Source of the DNA: Pseudomonas fragi
Lineage (GTDB): Bacteria > Pseudomonadota > Gammaproteobacteria > Pseudomonadales > Pseudomonadaceae
Assembly (NCBI RefSeq): GCF_900105835.1
Contig: NZ_LT629783.1
Location: 3,494,501 to 3,558,500, forward strand
Reading direction: 5' to 3'
Length of the DNA: 64,000 nt
Under the pieces are notes generated by a model. That model saw nothing but the letters and a program-made list of their open reading frames with translations. It was not told the origin of the DNA and made no database searches. The first letter of the stretch is position 1; every line of letters begins with the position of its first letter. The position numbers and the translations under genes are program-made. Below are positions 39,371 to 49,542 of this stretch, piece after piece.

Positions 39371-40549
39371 TCAGACGTACTGCGCCGCCGCATACCCCGA
39401 GGCCCACGCCCACTGGAAGTTGAAACCGCCCAGATGGCCGCTGACATCCAGCACTTCGCCGACAAAATACAGACCGGGGCTTTTCAGCGATTCCATGGTC
39501 TTGGACGACACTTCGCGGGTATCGACCCCGCCCAGGGTCACTTCCGCGGTGCGATAGCCTTCGGTGCCGGCTGGTACCACTTTCCAGCACGCCAGTTTGT
39601 CCGCCACCTGCGCCAGTTCTGCCGGGGTGTACTGCTTCATTGGCTTGGATTCGAACCAGTGCTCGGCCAGCAGGTTGGCCATTTTCTTGGTGAAGATTTC
39701 ACCCAGCAGGGTTTTCAACTCACTGTTGGGGCGTTCAGCCTGCTGGGTTTGCAGCCAGCTCAAGGCGTCGAGATCGGGCAGCAGATTGATTTCAACCGTG
39801 TCGCCCGGATTCCAGAACGAGGAAATCTGCAAGATTGCCGGCCCGCTCAAGCCCCGATGGGTGAACAGGATATTTTCGCGAAAGCTCTGATCATTACAGC
39901 TCACCAGGCAGTCCACCGACGTGCCCGACAGCTCGGTGCAGATTTCCTTGAGCTGATCGGTGATGGTGAACGGCACCAGGCCTGCGCGGGTCGGCAGCAA
40001 GGTGTGGCCGAACTGTTTGGCGATTTGATAACCGAAACCTGTCGCGCCCAGGGTCGGAATTGACAGCCCACCGGTGGCAACCACCAGCGACTGGCAGTCA
40101 ACCGGGCCCAGCGTGGTGTTGAGGCTGTAGCCGTTGTCGGTTTTTTCGATCTGCTCGACCGATGTGTCCAGGTGCAGGCTGACGCCCGCCTGTTTGCACT
40201 CGTCGAGAAGCATTTCAAGGATGTCGCTGGATTTGTTATCGCAGAACAGCTGGCCGAGTTTTTTCTCGTGATAGGGCACGCCGTGTTTGGCGACCATCTC
40301 GATAAAGTCCCACTGGGTGTAGCGGGCCAGGGCCGACTTGCAGAAGTGCGGGTTCTGCGACAGGAAATTGTTCGGCTCGGTGTACATGTTGGTGAAGTTG
40401 CAGCGGCCACCGCCCGACATCAGGATCTTTTTGCCGGCCTTGTTGGCGTGGTCGATCAGCATCACCTTGCGCCCGCGGTTGGCGGCGGTCAGTGCGCACA
40501 TCAAGCCTGCGGCGCCAGCGCCAATAATCACAACGTCGGTAGAGCGCAA
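39371..40549 (-). CDS. HI0933-family flavoprotein (YhiN-like)
   Basis: 392-residue FAD-binding protein of the HI0933 family (NAD(P)/FAD-dependent oxidoreductase). The FAD motif GAGAAGLM is close to the N-terminus, followed by the family motif KILMSGGGRCNFTN. The natural start is probably a TTG at 40549, read as LRSTDVVIIGAG, with AGGA 7 bases upstream. No ATG lies between the stop upstream of the REP element and the FAD motif, except one at 40630 that runs through the REP element. Function unknown. Confidence 0.82.
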   Translation of the reverse strand: MRSTDVVIIGAGAAGLMCALTAANRGRKVMLIDHANKAGKKILMSGGGRCNFTNMYTEPNNFLSQNPHFCKSALARYTQWDFIEMVAKHGVPYHEKKLGQLFCDNKSSDILEMLLDECKQAGVSLHLDTSVEQIEKTDNGYSLNTTLGPVDCQSLVVATGGLSIPTLGATGFGYQIAKQFGHTLLPTRAGLVPFTITDQLKEICTELSGTSVDCLVSCNDQSFRENILFTHRGLSGPAILQISSFWNPGDTVEINLLPDLDALSWLQTQQAERPNSELKTLLGEIFTKKMANLLAEHWFESKPMKQYTPAELAQVADKLACWKVVPAGTEGYRTAEVTLGGVDTREVSSKTMESLKSPGLYFVGEVLDVSGHLGGFNFQWAWASGYAAAQYV

Positions 40550-40589
40550 AGCGGTGTCCTCACAAAATTTATGGTCAGTGCAAACCTGA

Positions 40590-40676
40590 TGTGGGAGCGG
40601 GCTTGCCCGCGATTGCAGCACCCCGGTCATTCAGATGAACCGAGTTGTTTGCATCGCGAGCAAGCCCGCTCCCACA
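40590..40676. repeat. REP doublet (REPIN-like hairpin)
   Basis: Inverted REP cores between dbpA and the HI0933-like gene, both on the minus strand. Confidence 0.9.
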
Positions 40677-40703
40677 TTTGATCGCTGTTGTTCAGGCGAT
40701 TAT

Positions 40704-42089
40704 TTACAAAACCCGCACGCGCAATACGCGGCCTTTGATTTTGCCTTCGCTCAGGCGCTGGGCCGCTTGCTTGGCGATGGTGCGGTCAACCGCCACATAA
40801 GCCTGGAAGTCAAAGATCGCGATCTTGCCGACCTGGGCACCCGGGATACCCGCGTCGCCGGTCAGGGCGCCGAGAATGTCACCTGGACGAACCTTGTCTT
40901 TACGACCTGCACCGATCACCAGCGTACTCATGGCCGGCAGCAACGGTGCGCCGCCTTGAGAGGTCAGGGTGTCCAGGGTTTCCCAGTTCAGCGGAGCTTT
41001 CTGCAACTGCTCGATGGCCTGGGCGCGGTGCGCTTCGGACGGAGCAACCAGGCTGATGGCCACGCCTTTTTCACCGGCACGGCCGGTACGGCCAACGCGG
41101 TGAATATGGATTTCCGAGTCGCGGGCCAGCTCAACGTTGAGCACCATGTCCAGCGCGTCGATGTCCAGACCACGCGCCGCCACGTCGGTGGCAACCAGTA
41201 CTGAAGTCGAGCGGTTGGCAAACATCGCCAGCACCTGGTCACGGTCGCGCTGTTCCAGGTCGCCATGCAGGCCGACAGCCGAAATGCCCTTGGAGGTCAG
41301 GTGATCAACGGTTTCCTGCACCTGCTGCTTGGTGAAGCAGAACGCTACGCAAGACTGCGGGCGGAAGTGGCCCAGCACCTTGGTCACAGCGCTCATGCGC
41401 TCTTCAGGCGAGATTTCGTAGAAGCGTTGTTCAATTTGGCTGTCAGTGTGCAGCGCCTCGGCTTTTACCTGCTGAGGGTTGCGCATGAACTTGGACGACA
41501 GCTGCTTGATACCGGCCGGATAGGTGGCCGAGAACAGCAGGGTCTGGCGACGCTCCGGGGTTTTGACAATGATGTCTTCGATGGCGTCATAGAAGCCCAT
41601 GTCGAGCATGCGGTCAGCTTCGTCCAGTACCAGGGTGTTCAGGCCGTCCAGTACCAGCGAACCTTTGCGCAAGTGCTGCTGGATACGGCCCGGGGTGCCG
41701 ACGATGATGTGTGCGCCGTGTTCCAGCGAACCGATCTGCGGGCCGAACGACACGCCGCCGCACAGGGTCAGCACCTTGATGTTGTCTTCGGCGCGGGCCA
41801 GACGGCGGATTTCCTTGGCAACCTGGTCAGCCAGTTCGCGGGTCGGGCAAATCACCAGGGCCTGGCAGCCGAAGAAGCGCGGGTTGATCGGGTTCAGCAG
41901 GCCGATGCCGAAGGCGGCAGTTTTGCCACTGCCGGTCTTGGCCTGGGCGATCAGGTCCATGCCTTTGAGGATCACCGGCAAGCTCTGCGCCTGAATCGGC
42001 GTCATCTGGGCATAACCGAGGGAGTCGAGGTTAGCCAGCATGGCGGCGGACAGAGGCAGAGTATTAAAAGCGGTGGCAATGGTGGTCAC
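40704..42089 (-). CDS. dbpA: ATP-dependent RNA helicase DbpA
   Basis: 461-residue DEAD-box helicase involved in 50S ribosome assembly. Motifs: Q motif before AQAKTGSGKT (Walker A), PTRELADQ (Ia), VLDEADRMLDMGF (DEAD), SAT, and HRVGRTGRAG (VI). The last 75 residues form the DbpA RNA-binding domain that recognises 23S rRNA hairpin 92. The start is probably the GTG at 42089 (VTTIATAFNTLPL); an ATG at 42152 would add 21 residues unlike the family. Confidence 0.9.
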   Translation of the reverse strand: MTTIATAFNTLPLSAAMLANLDSLGYAQMTPIQAQSLPVILKGMDLIAQAKTGSGKTAAFGIGLLNPINPRFFGCQALVICPTRELADQVAKEIRRLARAEDNIKVLTLCGGVSFGPQIGSLEHGAHIIVGTPGRIQQHLRKGSLVLDGLNTLVLDEADRMLDMGFYDAIEDIIVKTPERRQTLLFSATYPAGIKQLSSKFMRNPQQVKAEALHTDSQIEQRFYEISPEERMSAVTKVLGHFRPQSCVAFCFTKQQVQETVDHLTSKGISAVGLHGDLEQRDRDQVLAMFANRSTSVLVATDVAARGLDIDALDMVLNVELARDSEIHIHRVGRTGRAGEKGVAISLVAPSEAHRAQAIEQLQKAPLNWETLDTLTSQGGAPLLPAMSTLVIGAGRKDKVRPGDILGALTGDAGIPGAQVGKIAIFDFQAYVAVDRTIAKQAAQRLSEGKIKGRVLRVRVL

Positions 42090-42191
42090 GGGACTGGCCT
42101 GCAAAACAAAATGTCGCGCAGTGTACCAGTCCCATGCCCTTTGCCTGAACATTCTGGACGAGATGTCATCCAGTTCTGCTTAAAAAGCAGC

Positions 42192-43622
42192 TTAATGTTC
42201 CAGCTCATGCTCCGAGTTGGCCTTGGGTTTACGCCCGTCCTGGGGTGACAATTGCAGGAAAATCGCCGCTGCCAGCATGGCCATGATCCCCACTGTGAGG
42301 AAGGTCAGCTGGAACGCGCCCAGTACGGTGTCTACGCCATCGCTGCCACCATCCCCGGTAAAACCGCCGAGCAATGCCCCGGCGCAGGCCACGCCCAGGC
42401 TCAAGGACAGCTGCGCCACCACCGACAGCAAGCTGTTGCCGCTGCTGGCGCTGGCGTCGTCGAGGTCGATCAGGGTCACGGTATTCATGGCGGTGAACTG
42501 CAACGAGTTGATCGCCCCCAGCACGGCCAACATAGACAGCAACAGCGGGTAAGGCGTGTGTTCGGTCACCAGGCCCATGCTGGCCAGCATCAGGCCCAGG
42601 GCGAAGGTGTTGGCCGTCAGCACCGTGCGATAGCCCACGCGTTCGATCAGCGGCCTTGCCACCCATTTGGCCAGCATCGCAGCCGCGGCCAGTGGCAGCA
42701 TGCTCATCCCGGCCTGCGACGGGGAATAGCCCAGCGCGACCTGCAACAGCAGCGGCACCAGAAACGGCAGGGCGCCGCTGCCCAGGCGGGCGAACAGGTT
42801 ACCGAGGATGCCCACCGCGAAGGTCTTGGTTTTAAACAGCACCGGGGAGAACAGCGGGTTGCTGATATTGCCCGCGCGCAGCCAGTACGCTGCCAGGCAC
42901 GCCATGCCCGCAAACAGCAGCAGCATCACCCGCAGGTGGGGCATATGCAGCTCGCCCAGGCCTTCCATGGCAATGGTGATAAACACCATCGCCGCGCCAA
43001 ACAGCACAAAACCCAGGCCGTCGAAACGGGTACGTTCGCTGCCGCGCAAATCCGGAATGAAGTGCCATACCGCCCAGCAGCCGAGGATGCCCACCGGCAG
43101 GTTGATCAGGAAGATCCAATGCCAGCTCAGGTACTGCACCATCCAGCCGCCCATCGTGGGGCCGATCAGCGGGCCGAGCAGGCCGGGGATGGTGATAAAG
43201 CCCATGATCCGCACCAGCTCCGAGCGCGGGTAGGCCTTGAGCACCACCAGCCGGCCGATGGGCAGCATCAGGGCGCCCCCCAGGCCCTGGATGATCCGTG
43301 CGCCGATCAGCTCGTTGAGGGTGCCGGAGAGGGCACAGAGCAACGAGCCAAAGCTGAACAGCAGGATGGCGCTGAAGAAAATTTTCTTGGTGCCGAAGCG
43401 GTCGGCGATCCAGCCCGAGGCGGGGATCAGCAGGGCCACGGTGAGCATGTAGGCAACGATCACGCCCTGCATGCGCAGCGGGTTTTCCTTCAGGTCGAGG
43501 GCCATGTCGGGCAGGGCAGTGTTGAGGATGGTGCCATCGAGCGACTGCATGAAAAACGCGATGGCCACCACCCACGGCAACCAGCGCAGGGTTTCAGGGC
43601 TTAGAACCGGGCGTACGGGCAT
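42192..43622 (-). CDS. DHA2-type MFS multidrug transporter (MdtD-like)
   Basis: 476-residue major facilitator with about 14 hydrophobic segments. The N-terminal DGTILNTALPDMA and GWIADRFGTKK motifs are characteristic of the DHA2 drug:H+ antiporters such as MdtD. No regulator, membrane-fusion or outer-membrane partner is adjacent, so the substrate is open. Confidence 0.8.
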   Translation of the reverse strand: MPVRPVLSPETLRWLPWVVAIAFFMQSLDGTILNTALPDMALDLKENPLRMQGVIVAYMLTVALLIPASGWIADRFGTKKIFFSAILLFSFGSLLCALSGTLNELIGARIIQGLGGALMLPIGRLVVLKAYPRSELVRIMGFITIPGLLGPLIGPTMGGWMVQYLSWHWIFLINLPVGILGCWAVWHFIPDLRGSERTRFDGLGFVLFGAAMVFITIAMEGLGELHMPHLRVMLLLFAGMACLAAYWLRAGNISNPLFSPVLFKTKTFAVGILGNLFARLGSGALPFLVPLLLQVALGYSPSQAGMSMLPLAAAAMLAKWVARPLIERVGYRTVLTANTFALGLMLASMGLVTEHTPYPLLLSMLAVLGAINSLQFTAMNTVTLIDLDDASASSGNSLLSVVAQLSLSLGVACAGALLGGFTGDGGSDGVDTVLGAFQLTFLTVGIMAMLAAAIFLQLSPQDGRKPKANSEHELEH

Positions 43623-43656
43623 AGGACCTCTTTGTTATTGGATGTGCCTGATGTTC

Positions 43657-43787
43657 GTAGCAGCTGCCGCAGGCGGCGTCCGGTTGCGCAGCAATCGTAA
43701 AACCTGAGAGCACGGTCTGGCAGGATGACCGAGCAACTTGAAATTACGACGACTGCGTCGTCGAACGCAGCCTGCGGCAGCTGCTAC
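43657..43787. repeat. GTAGCAGCTGCC-family inverted repeat
   Basis: Arms GTAGCAGCTGCCGCAGGC and its complement flank a centre of about 90 bases. Upstream of the MFS gene and downstream of the pmbA-like gene. Confidence 0.85.
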
Positions 43788-43796
43788 AAGACCGGG

Positions 43797-45134
43797 TTAC
43801 AGCGTCAGCGTGAGCTTTTTGATCAGCGCTCCCGGCAGCAGGTTTGACGCCGTCTGGCGCTGGTCGTAGGTGCTGGCCGACAGCAGCAGCTCGCGCTCGG
43901 CGGTCAGTGCTTCCAGTTGCGAACCCAGCAGACTATAGACGCTGTCATCAAACCGCATGGTGTTGACCGGGGCCTTTATCTCGCCGTTCTCGACCCAGAA
44001 GGTGGCAAAGCGGGTCATGCCGGTCAGGCGCGCGGCCGGCTGGTCCGAGTAGTTCAGGTACCACAGGTTGCTGATATACAGCCCGGTGCCCAACTGCTTG
44101 AGGATGTCAGCCTGTTCCAGCGTCCCTGCCGCCATTGCCAGCGCGCTCGGTGCTTCGTGTTCCGGCGCGCCGTTGACCTCAAGGCCATACTCGGCGGCAC
44201 TGCGCGAACTCACCAGTTGCTGCTCGGCCTTGCCGTGCTTGACCAGCGACAAGTCCTGACGCGGGTAGCCTTCGCCGGAAAAGGCCGGGCTCAGGGACTG
44301 GCTGACCTGCTCGTCAAACGACACCAGCGGGCTCAGCTGGGCATCCCCTGCGTAGAGCTTTTGCAGCGGGCTGGATTTGCTGGCCAGGGCCTGGGCCGAA
44401 AAACCACCCCAGCACAGCATGCTCATCACTTCTTCCAGCGCAGCCGGGGCCAGGTAGGCGCGGTATTCACCGGGCGCCAGGGCGTGCAGCGGGCGATCCA
44501 GAAAACCCAGTTGCTCGCGGGCCAGTTGCATGCGCCGGGCGAAACGCTCGCTGTCCCAGTCGGCCCCGGCGTAGCTGGCCTTGACCGCCTGCCCGTTACT
44601 GTGGAACAGGCTCCAGTCGAAGTTGAAACTATTGGCCTGATGCCAGCCAAAAGCGCCTTCGGAGCTGGCGTAGCCGTAGCTGATCGGGCCGCTGGCATAA
44701 AACCCGACCAGATCGACACCTTTGGATGCACTGCGGATTTCCTCCAGAACCCGGGCCGTGTCCGGCAGGGGCTGGCTCTGCTCGGCATGGCTGTGCCACG
44801 GCTGCGGGTTGAGCAGCAGGTACGGGTCGACGGGCAGTAACGGCAAGGTGTCGCGCAGTTGCTGCAGCGCTTCGGCCAGGCGGTGTTTGTCGACATTCGA
44901 CTCACCGGCCAGGGTAAGGCTCACATCGGCGTGGCGGCCATCGTGGATCAGCTTCAGGCTCAGGCTGGCCTGTTGCACTTGCCCTGCCTGACGCACCTTG
45001 CCCTTGTTGAAGCGGATAAATTCCGAGGCTTCGCCGTTATAGCCCAGGGTGAATTGCTCGGGCGGGCGGATCGCCTTGCCCAGCCACTCGACCAACGCCT
45101 TGAACTGCCCGGCCTGACTCAATGGGGTACTCAT
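43797..45134 (-). CDS. TldD/PmbA-family protein, PmbA-like subunit
   Basis: 445-residue member of the TldD/PmbA family lacking the HExxxH zinc motif, so it is the TldE/PmbA-type non-catalytic subunit. Its start overlaps the stop of the TldD-like gene by one base (TGATG). Together they should form a TldD/E-like heterodimeric peptidase. Shorter divergence from canonical PmbA suggests a second, specialised pair. Confidence 0.82.
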   Translation of the reverse strand: MSTPLSQAGQFKALVEWLGKAIRPPEQFTLGYNGEASEFIRFNKGKVRQAGQVQQASLSLKLIHDGRHADVSLTLAGESNVDKHRLAEALQQLRDTLPLLPVDPYLLLNPQPWHSHAEQSQPLPDTARVLEEIRSASKGVDLVGFYASGPISYGYASSEGAFGWHQANSFNFDWSLFHSNGQAVKASYAGADWDSERFARRMQLAREQLGFLDRPLHALAPGEYRAYLAPAALEEVMSMLCWGGFSAQALASKSSPLQKLYAGDAQLSPLVSFDEQVSQSLSPAFSGEGYPRQDLSLVKHGKAEQQLVSSRSAAEYGLEVNGAPEHEAPSALAMAAGTLEQADILKQLGTGLYISNLWYLNYSDQPAARLTGMTRFATFWVENGEIKAPVNTMRFDDSVYSLLGSQLEALTAERELLLSASTYDQRQTASNLLPGALIKKLTLTL

Positions 45135-46576
45135 CAGGCATCACCTCCAAATACATCGATTTGACTGAACACACAGGCCGGTGACGCGTGGCCCACGCGA
45201 ATCACCTGGTTGGGCTCACCCTTGCCGCAGTTGGGCGTGCCCAGCACCTTGAAGGTACTGGCGTCGCCCACGGCGCTGAGGTTGCGCCAGAACTGGTCGG
45301 AAATGCCCCGGTAGTTGGGGTTCTTGACCACGCCTTTGAGTTCGCCGTTTTCGATCAACTGGCCCCATTCGCAACCGAACTGGAACTTGTTGCGCGCATC
45401 GTCAATCGACCACGAGCGGTTGGTGGCCATCAGGATGCCGCTTTCGATACCGCCAATCATTTGCTCCAGCGACTGGTCGCCGGGCTCGATATTGAGGTTG
45501 GCCATACGATCGATCGGCGGTCGGTTCCAGCCGCAGGCGCGGCTGTTGGCCACGCCTTCCAGGCCCGAGCGGAACTGCGACAGTGCGCCGCCCAGCGGGC
45601 GCAGCAGCAGGCCTTCGCGGATCAGATACTCCTTGTAGGCCGGGGTGCCGTCGTCGTCGAAGCGGTAGCTGGCGAGTTCCTCGGGGATGGTCGGGTCGAA
45701 GGTCACGTTCAGCAATTTTGAGCCGTATTGCAGGCTGCCGAAGTCGCTGGCCTTGACGAAGCTGGTGCCTGCGTAATTGCGCTCGTCACCGAGAATGCGG
45801 TCCAGCTCCAGCGGGTGGCCGATGGATTCGTGGATTTGCAGGATCATCTGATCGGGCATCAGCAGCAGGTCGCGCTTGCCCGCCGGGGCATTGGGCGCCA
45901 GCAGCAATTGCAGGGCCTGGTCGGCGACCTGGGGTGCGGCGCCGATCAGCCCGCAGCGGCTGATCACATCGGCGCCACCTTGCTGGCCAAAGTTCTCGCG
46001 GCCCAGGCTGCGGCTCTGGCTGTCGTTGCCGTCATAGGCGGTGACGCTCATGCCCGGGTAGACAAAACGCTGGGCGCGGCGCAGCTCGGCGCCGGCACTG
46101 TTCAGGTAAATCTGTTCGACGTGATTGAGGCCCAGTGAAACTACCCAGCTCACCAGCCTCTCGTCCTTGGGCACAGCGGCTGATTCGGCGCCTAGCAGCT
46201 CGAAGCACTCACTCAGTGACGGGAAGGCCTGGTCGAGGTCTGGGGAGAAAAAGTCGGCGCGCTCATGGGACACCGGTTCCTGGCTCAGGTTGAGCAGGGC
46301 ATGCCCGGCGATCAGTTGGGCCTGGGTTTCGGCGCGATCAAGCGCGGCCTGCAGACCGGCCTGGGACAGGTCATTGGTGGCGGCATAAGCCTCGATACCG
46401 CGCAACCGCACGGTCAGCATGGCGCCCTGGTCGTGACTGAATGAGGGAGGCTCTGCGACGTTCTTGCGTACCGACAGGTATTGCCCGGACTCGCGTACAT
46501 AACGTAACGAAAAGAACTCGGCCCGGGTGCGCAGCGCGTCAAAGCGCTGCTTGAGCTGAGGGTAGAAATCGAACAT
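45134..46576 (-). CDS. TldD-family zinc metallopeptidase
   Basis: 480-residue catalytic TldD-type subunit. The zinc motif is HESIGH (HExxxH) in MILQIHESIGHPLELDR, and the C-terminal NCGKGEPNQV carries the family's conserved Cys. A strong AAGGAGG ribosome binding site precedes the ATG at 46576. TldD/E complexes trim unfolded peptides and RiPP leader sequences in other bacteria (from memory). No RiPP precursor was seen nearby. Confidence 0.85.
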   Translation of the reverse strand: MFDFYPQLKQRFDALRTRAEFFSLRYVRESGQYLSVRKNVAEPPSFSHDQGAMLTVRLRGIEAYAATNDLSQAGLQAALDRAETQAQLIAGHALLNLSQEPVSHERADFFSPDLDQAFPSLSECFELLGAESAAVPKDERLVSWVVSLGLNHVEQIYLNSAGAELRRAQRFVYPGMSVTAYDGNDSQSRSLGRENFGQQGGADVISRCGLIGAAPQVADQALQLLLAPNAPAGKRDLLLMPDQMILQIHESIGHPLELDRILGDERNYAGTSFVKASDFGSLQYGSKLLNVTFDPTIPEELASYRFDDDGTPAYKEYLIREGLLLRPLGGALSQFRSGLEGVANSRACGWNRPPIDRMANLNIEPGDQSLEQMIGGIESGILMATNRSWSIDDARNKFQFGCEWGQLIENGELKGVVKNPNYRGISDQFWRNLSAVGDASTFKVLGTPNCGKGEPNQVIRVGHASPACVFSQIDVFGGDA

Positions 46577-46604
46577 GCACAGACCTCCTTGGACTTGGTG
46601 GGTC

Positions 46605-46691
46605 TGTGGGAGCGGGCTTGCTCGCGATGCAGGCAGTGCGGTTAACCCGCTGGACCGCGCCGATGCCATCGCGAGCAAGCCCGCTCCCACA
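46605..46691. repeat. REP doublet (REPIN-like hairpin)
   Basis: Inverted REP cores between the RraA-like gene and the tldD-like gene. Confidence 0.9.
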
Positions 46692-46708
46692 GGGGGGCGC
46701 GTAGCGTG

Positions 46709-47404
46709 TTAAACCGGGCAACCCTTGGCGCGCAGGATGGCGTCAAAACGGTCCGGGTCCAGGGTGCCTTCTTCGATTGCCTTGAGCGTCGCCTGTTCAC
46801 GAGCCAGCAGGTCGTGGCAACGGATCAGCAATTCCGGCAGTTCACTGCGCGAAGCCGCAACTACGCCGTCACCATCGCCAATCATCAGGTCGCCTGGCAT
46901 TACCAGCATGCCGGCACACGAGATTGGCACGTTGATTTCGCCGCCGCCGTCAGTGCTCGGGCCGCGGTGTACGCCGCCAATGGCGTAGGCCGGCAGTTCA
47001 CCGGTTTGCCATTCGTCGAGGTCGCGCAGGGCGCCGTTGATCACCACGCCGATAATCCCGGCCTTGAGGGCCATGGCGCGCATGATGCCGCCGAATACGG
47101 CACGGGTCAGGTCGGCGCTGCCGTCGATCACCAGCACATCGCCAGGGCGGGCCATTTGCATGGCTTTGAGGATCATCAGGTTGTCGCCCGGGCGTACGCG
47201 AACGGTCAGGGCGCTGCCCAGCATCGGCCGATTGCCGTGGAAAGACTTCAGGCCCAGACCGCCGACGTTGCGGCCCAGACAGTCACTGACAGCGGCTGCG
47301 GGGATCTTGCTGAATTCGGTAAGCCATTTTGGATCGAGAGGTTCTGCGTTTGGATTAATCAGAAAGCCGGTCGGCCATTTGCTCGAAGAGACAACATCAA
47401 ACAT
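46709..47404 (-). CDS. RraA-family protein (putative HMG/oxaloacetate aldolase)
   Basis: 231-residue RraA-fold protein. The GVVINGALRDLDEW segment holds the Arg-Asp pair used by class II 4-hydroxy-4-methyl-2-oxoglutarate/oxaloacetate aldolases for metal and pyruvate binding. It could be such an aldolase/decarboxylase or a RraA-like regulator of RNase E. It is longer than E. coli RraA (161 residues), which favours the enzyme branch. No aromatic ring-cleavage genes are adjacent, so the pathway is unclear. Confidence 0.75.
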   Translation of the reverse strand: MFDVVSSSKWPTGFLINPNAEPLDPKWLTEFSKIPAAAVSDCLGRNVGGLGLKSFHGNRPMLGSALTVRVRPGDNLMILKAMQMARPGDVLVIDGSADLTRAVFGGIMRAMALKAGIIGVVINGALRDLDEWQTGELPAYAIGGVHRGPSTDGGGEINVPISCAGMLVMPGDLMIGDGDGVVAASRSELPELLIRCHDLLAREQATLKAIEEGTLDPDRFDAILRAKGCPV

Positions 47405-47542
47405 AGAAAACCTCTTGGCCAGGCAAGGCTGGCATGTCGGGTGGGGCGGGGGGGTGTGGCGCGAAGCGAGGTACTAGAGTAGTGCCTGCGTTGAGGCCGG
47501 GGCAAGCGGGGCAAGATGAAACTCAAGAGTTACACAAAATTC

Positions 47543-47688
47543 GTAGCAGCTGCCGAAGGAACGAGGCTGCGTCCGGTTGCGAAGCGACCGTGAAACCAGA
47601 TGACGCGATTCATCGGAAGAACCGCGTCACCTGAATTTACGACGGTTGTGCCGCCGGACGTAGCCTCGCTCCGCTCGTCAACTGCTAC
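47543..47688. repeat. GTAGCAGCTGCC-family inverted repeat, expanded
   Basis: Left arm GTAGCAGCTGCCGAAGGAACGAGG with a partly matching right arm ending AACTGCTAC. About 146 bases, between betA and the RraA-like gene. Confidence 0.75.
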
Positions 47689-47697
47689 GGACAGTGC

Positions 47698-49401
47698 TTA
47701 CTGCGCGGTACGGCTTACTTCACGCAGTGGCTTGCCGCGCACCGGTGCGTCGCCTGCAACGTAGTAAGCAGCAGTGCTGCGTGGTTCCGGCTGGCGGCCA
47801 CGGATCTTGTCGGCGATTTTCTCGGCGATCATGATCGTCGGCGCATTGAGGTTGCCGGTGGTGATCAGCGGCATGATCGAGGCATCGACCACACGCAGCC
47901 CCTGCATCCCGTGCACACGGCCTTCAGCGTCGACCACGGCCATCTCGTCGGTGCCCATCTTGCACGAGCACGACGGGTGGAAAGCGGTTTCGGCGTGTTC
48001 GCGGATAAAGGTATCCAGCTCTTCGTCGGTCTGCTTGTCGATGCCCGGGCTGATTTCACGGCCACGGTAAGCATCCAGTGCCGGCTGCTGCATGATTTCG
48101 CGGGTCAGGCGGATGCCGTCACGGAATTCCTGCCAGTCCTGCTCGCTCGCCATGTAGTTGAAGAGGATGCTCGGGTACTCGCGCGGGTCCTTGGACTTCA
48201 CGTTGATCCGGCCACGGCTCGGCGAGCGCATGGAACCCATGTGCGCCTGGAAACCGTGCTCTTTCACGCCATTGCTGCCGTTGTAGTTAATCGCTACCGG
48301 CAGGAAGTGGTACTGGATGTTCGGCCATTCGAATTCTTCGCGGGTGCGAATAAAACCACCGGCTTCGAACTGGTTGCTGGCGCCGATGCCCTTGCCCAGG
48401 AACATCCACTCTGCGCCGATGGCCGGCTGGTTCCACCACAACAGTGACGGGTACAGGGAAACCGGCTGGGTGCAGGCGTATTGCAGGTACAGCTCAAGGT
48501 GGTCCTGCAGGTTCCGGCCAACGCCCGGCAGGTCGTGAACCACCGGGATGTCGAGGCTGTTGAGCAGTTCGGCCGGGCCGACACCGGAACGTTGCAGCAC
48601 GGTCGGCGAACCGATGGCGCCGCTGCACAGCAGTACTTCTTTACGCGCCTTGGCCTGGATACGGGTGTCGCTGTCGCCGACCATGTAGGACACGCCTACC
48701 GCACGCTTGCCTTCAAACAGGATCTTGTCGGTCAGGGCGTGGGTGACGATTTTCAGGGTCGAACGCTGCTTGGCCGTGTCCAGGTAGCCGCGGGCGGTGC
48801 TGGCGCGACGGCCGTTGGGCGTCACGGTACGGTCCATCGGGCCGAAACCTTCCTGCTGGTAGCCGTTCAGGTCTTCGGTGCGCGGGTAGCCGGCTTGCAC
48901 GCCGGCTTCAACCATGGCGTGGAACAATACGTTGTTGCCGGCTTTTGGCGTGGTCACGCTGACCGGGCCATCGCCACCGTGGTAGTCGTTAGGGCCGATG
49001 TCGCGGGTTTCGGCCTTGCGGAAGTACGGCAGGCAGCTGAGGTAATCCCAGTCTTCAAGACCTGGCATTTTTGCCCAGCCGTCATAGTCCATCGCGTTGC
49101 CGCGGATGTAGCACATGCCGTTGATCAGGGACGAGCCGCCCAGGCCCTTGCCGCGACCACATTCCATGCGACGGTTGTCCATGTGCGGTTCCGGGTCGGT
49201 CTCGAAGGCCCAGTTGTAGCGGCGGCCTTGCAGCGGGAACGCCAGTGCGGCAGGCATCTGGGTACGGAAGTCGAAGCGGTAGTCCGGGCCGCCTGCTTCA
49301 AGCAGCAGCACGGTGACGCCCTGGTCTTCAGTCAGACGGGTCGCCAGGGTGTTACCGGCAGAGCCGGCACCAATGATGATGTAATCGAATTCTTGGGACA
49401 T
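47698..49401 (-). CDS. betA: Choline dehydrogenase
   Basis: 567-residue GMC flavoprotein that oxidises choline to betaine aldehyde at the membrane. The FAD motif [12 protein letters not shown] is at the N-terminus; [14 protein letters not shown] and the active-site His in HPSCSCKMG are present. Last gene of betIBA. The start ATG at 49401 gives [13 protein letters not shown]; an upstream in-frame ATG lies within the REP element and is rejected. Confidence 0.95.
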   Translation of the reverse strand: MSQEFDYIIIGAGSAGNTLATRLTEDQGVTVLLLEAGGPDYRFDFRTQMPAALAFPLQGRRYNWAFETDPEPHMDNRRMECGRGKGLGGSSLINGMCYIRGNAMDYDGWAKMPGLEDWDYLSCLPYFRKAETRDIGPNDYHGGDGPVSVTTPKAGNNVLFHAMVEAGVQAGYPRTEDLNGYQQEGFGPMDRTVTPNGRRASTARGYLDTAKQRSTLKIVTHALTDKILFEGKRAVGVSYMVGDSDTRIQAKARKEVLLCSGAIGSPTVLQRSGVGPAELLNSLDIPVVHDLPGVGRNLQDHLELYLQYACTQPVSLYPSLLWWNQPAIGAEWMFLGKGIGASNQFEAGGFIRTREEFEWPNIQYHFLPVAINYNGSNGVKEHGFQAHMGSMRSPSRGRINVKSKDPREYPSILFNYMASEQDWQEFRDGIRLTREIMQQPALDAYRGREISPGIDKQTDEELDTFIREHAETAFHPSCSCKMGTDEMAVVDAEGRVHGMQGLRVVDASIMPLITTGNLNAPTIMIAEKIADKIRGRQPEPRSTAAYYVAGDAPVRGKPLREVSRTAQ

Positions 49402-49433
49402 AAATGCACCCTCTTGGAAGTGATGGCAGAACC

Positions 49434-49520
49434 CGTGGGAGCGGGCTTGCTCGCGATTCATGCAACGCGGCCTGTCTGGCAGACCGCAGCCATTCCATCG
49501 CGGGCAAGCCCGCTCCCACA
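49434..49520. repeat. REP doublet (REPIN-like hairpin)
   Basis: Inverted REP cores inside the betIBA operon, between betB and betA. A hairpin here could change relative betB and betA mRNA levels. Confidence 0.9.
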
Positions 49521-49542
49521 GGGTTTATGTGGGCCTGTCGGT

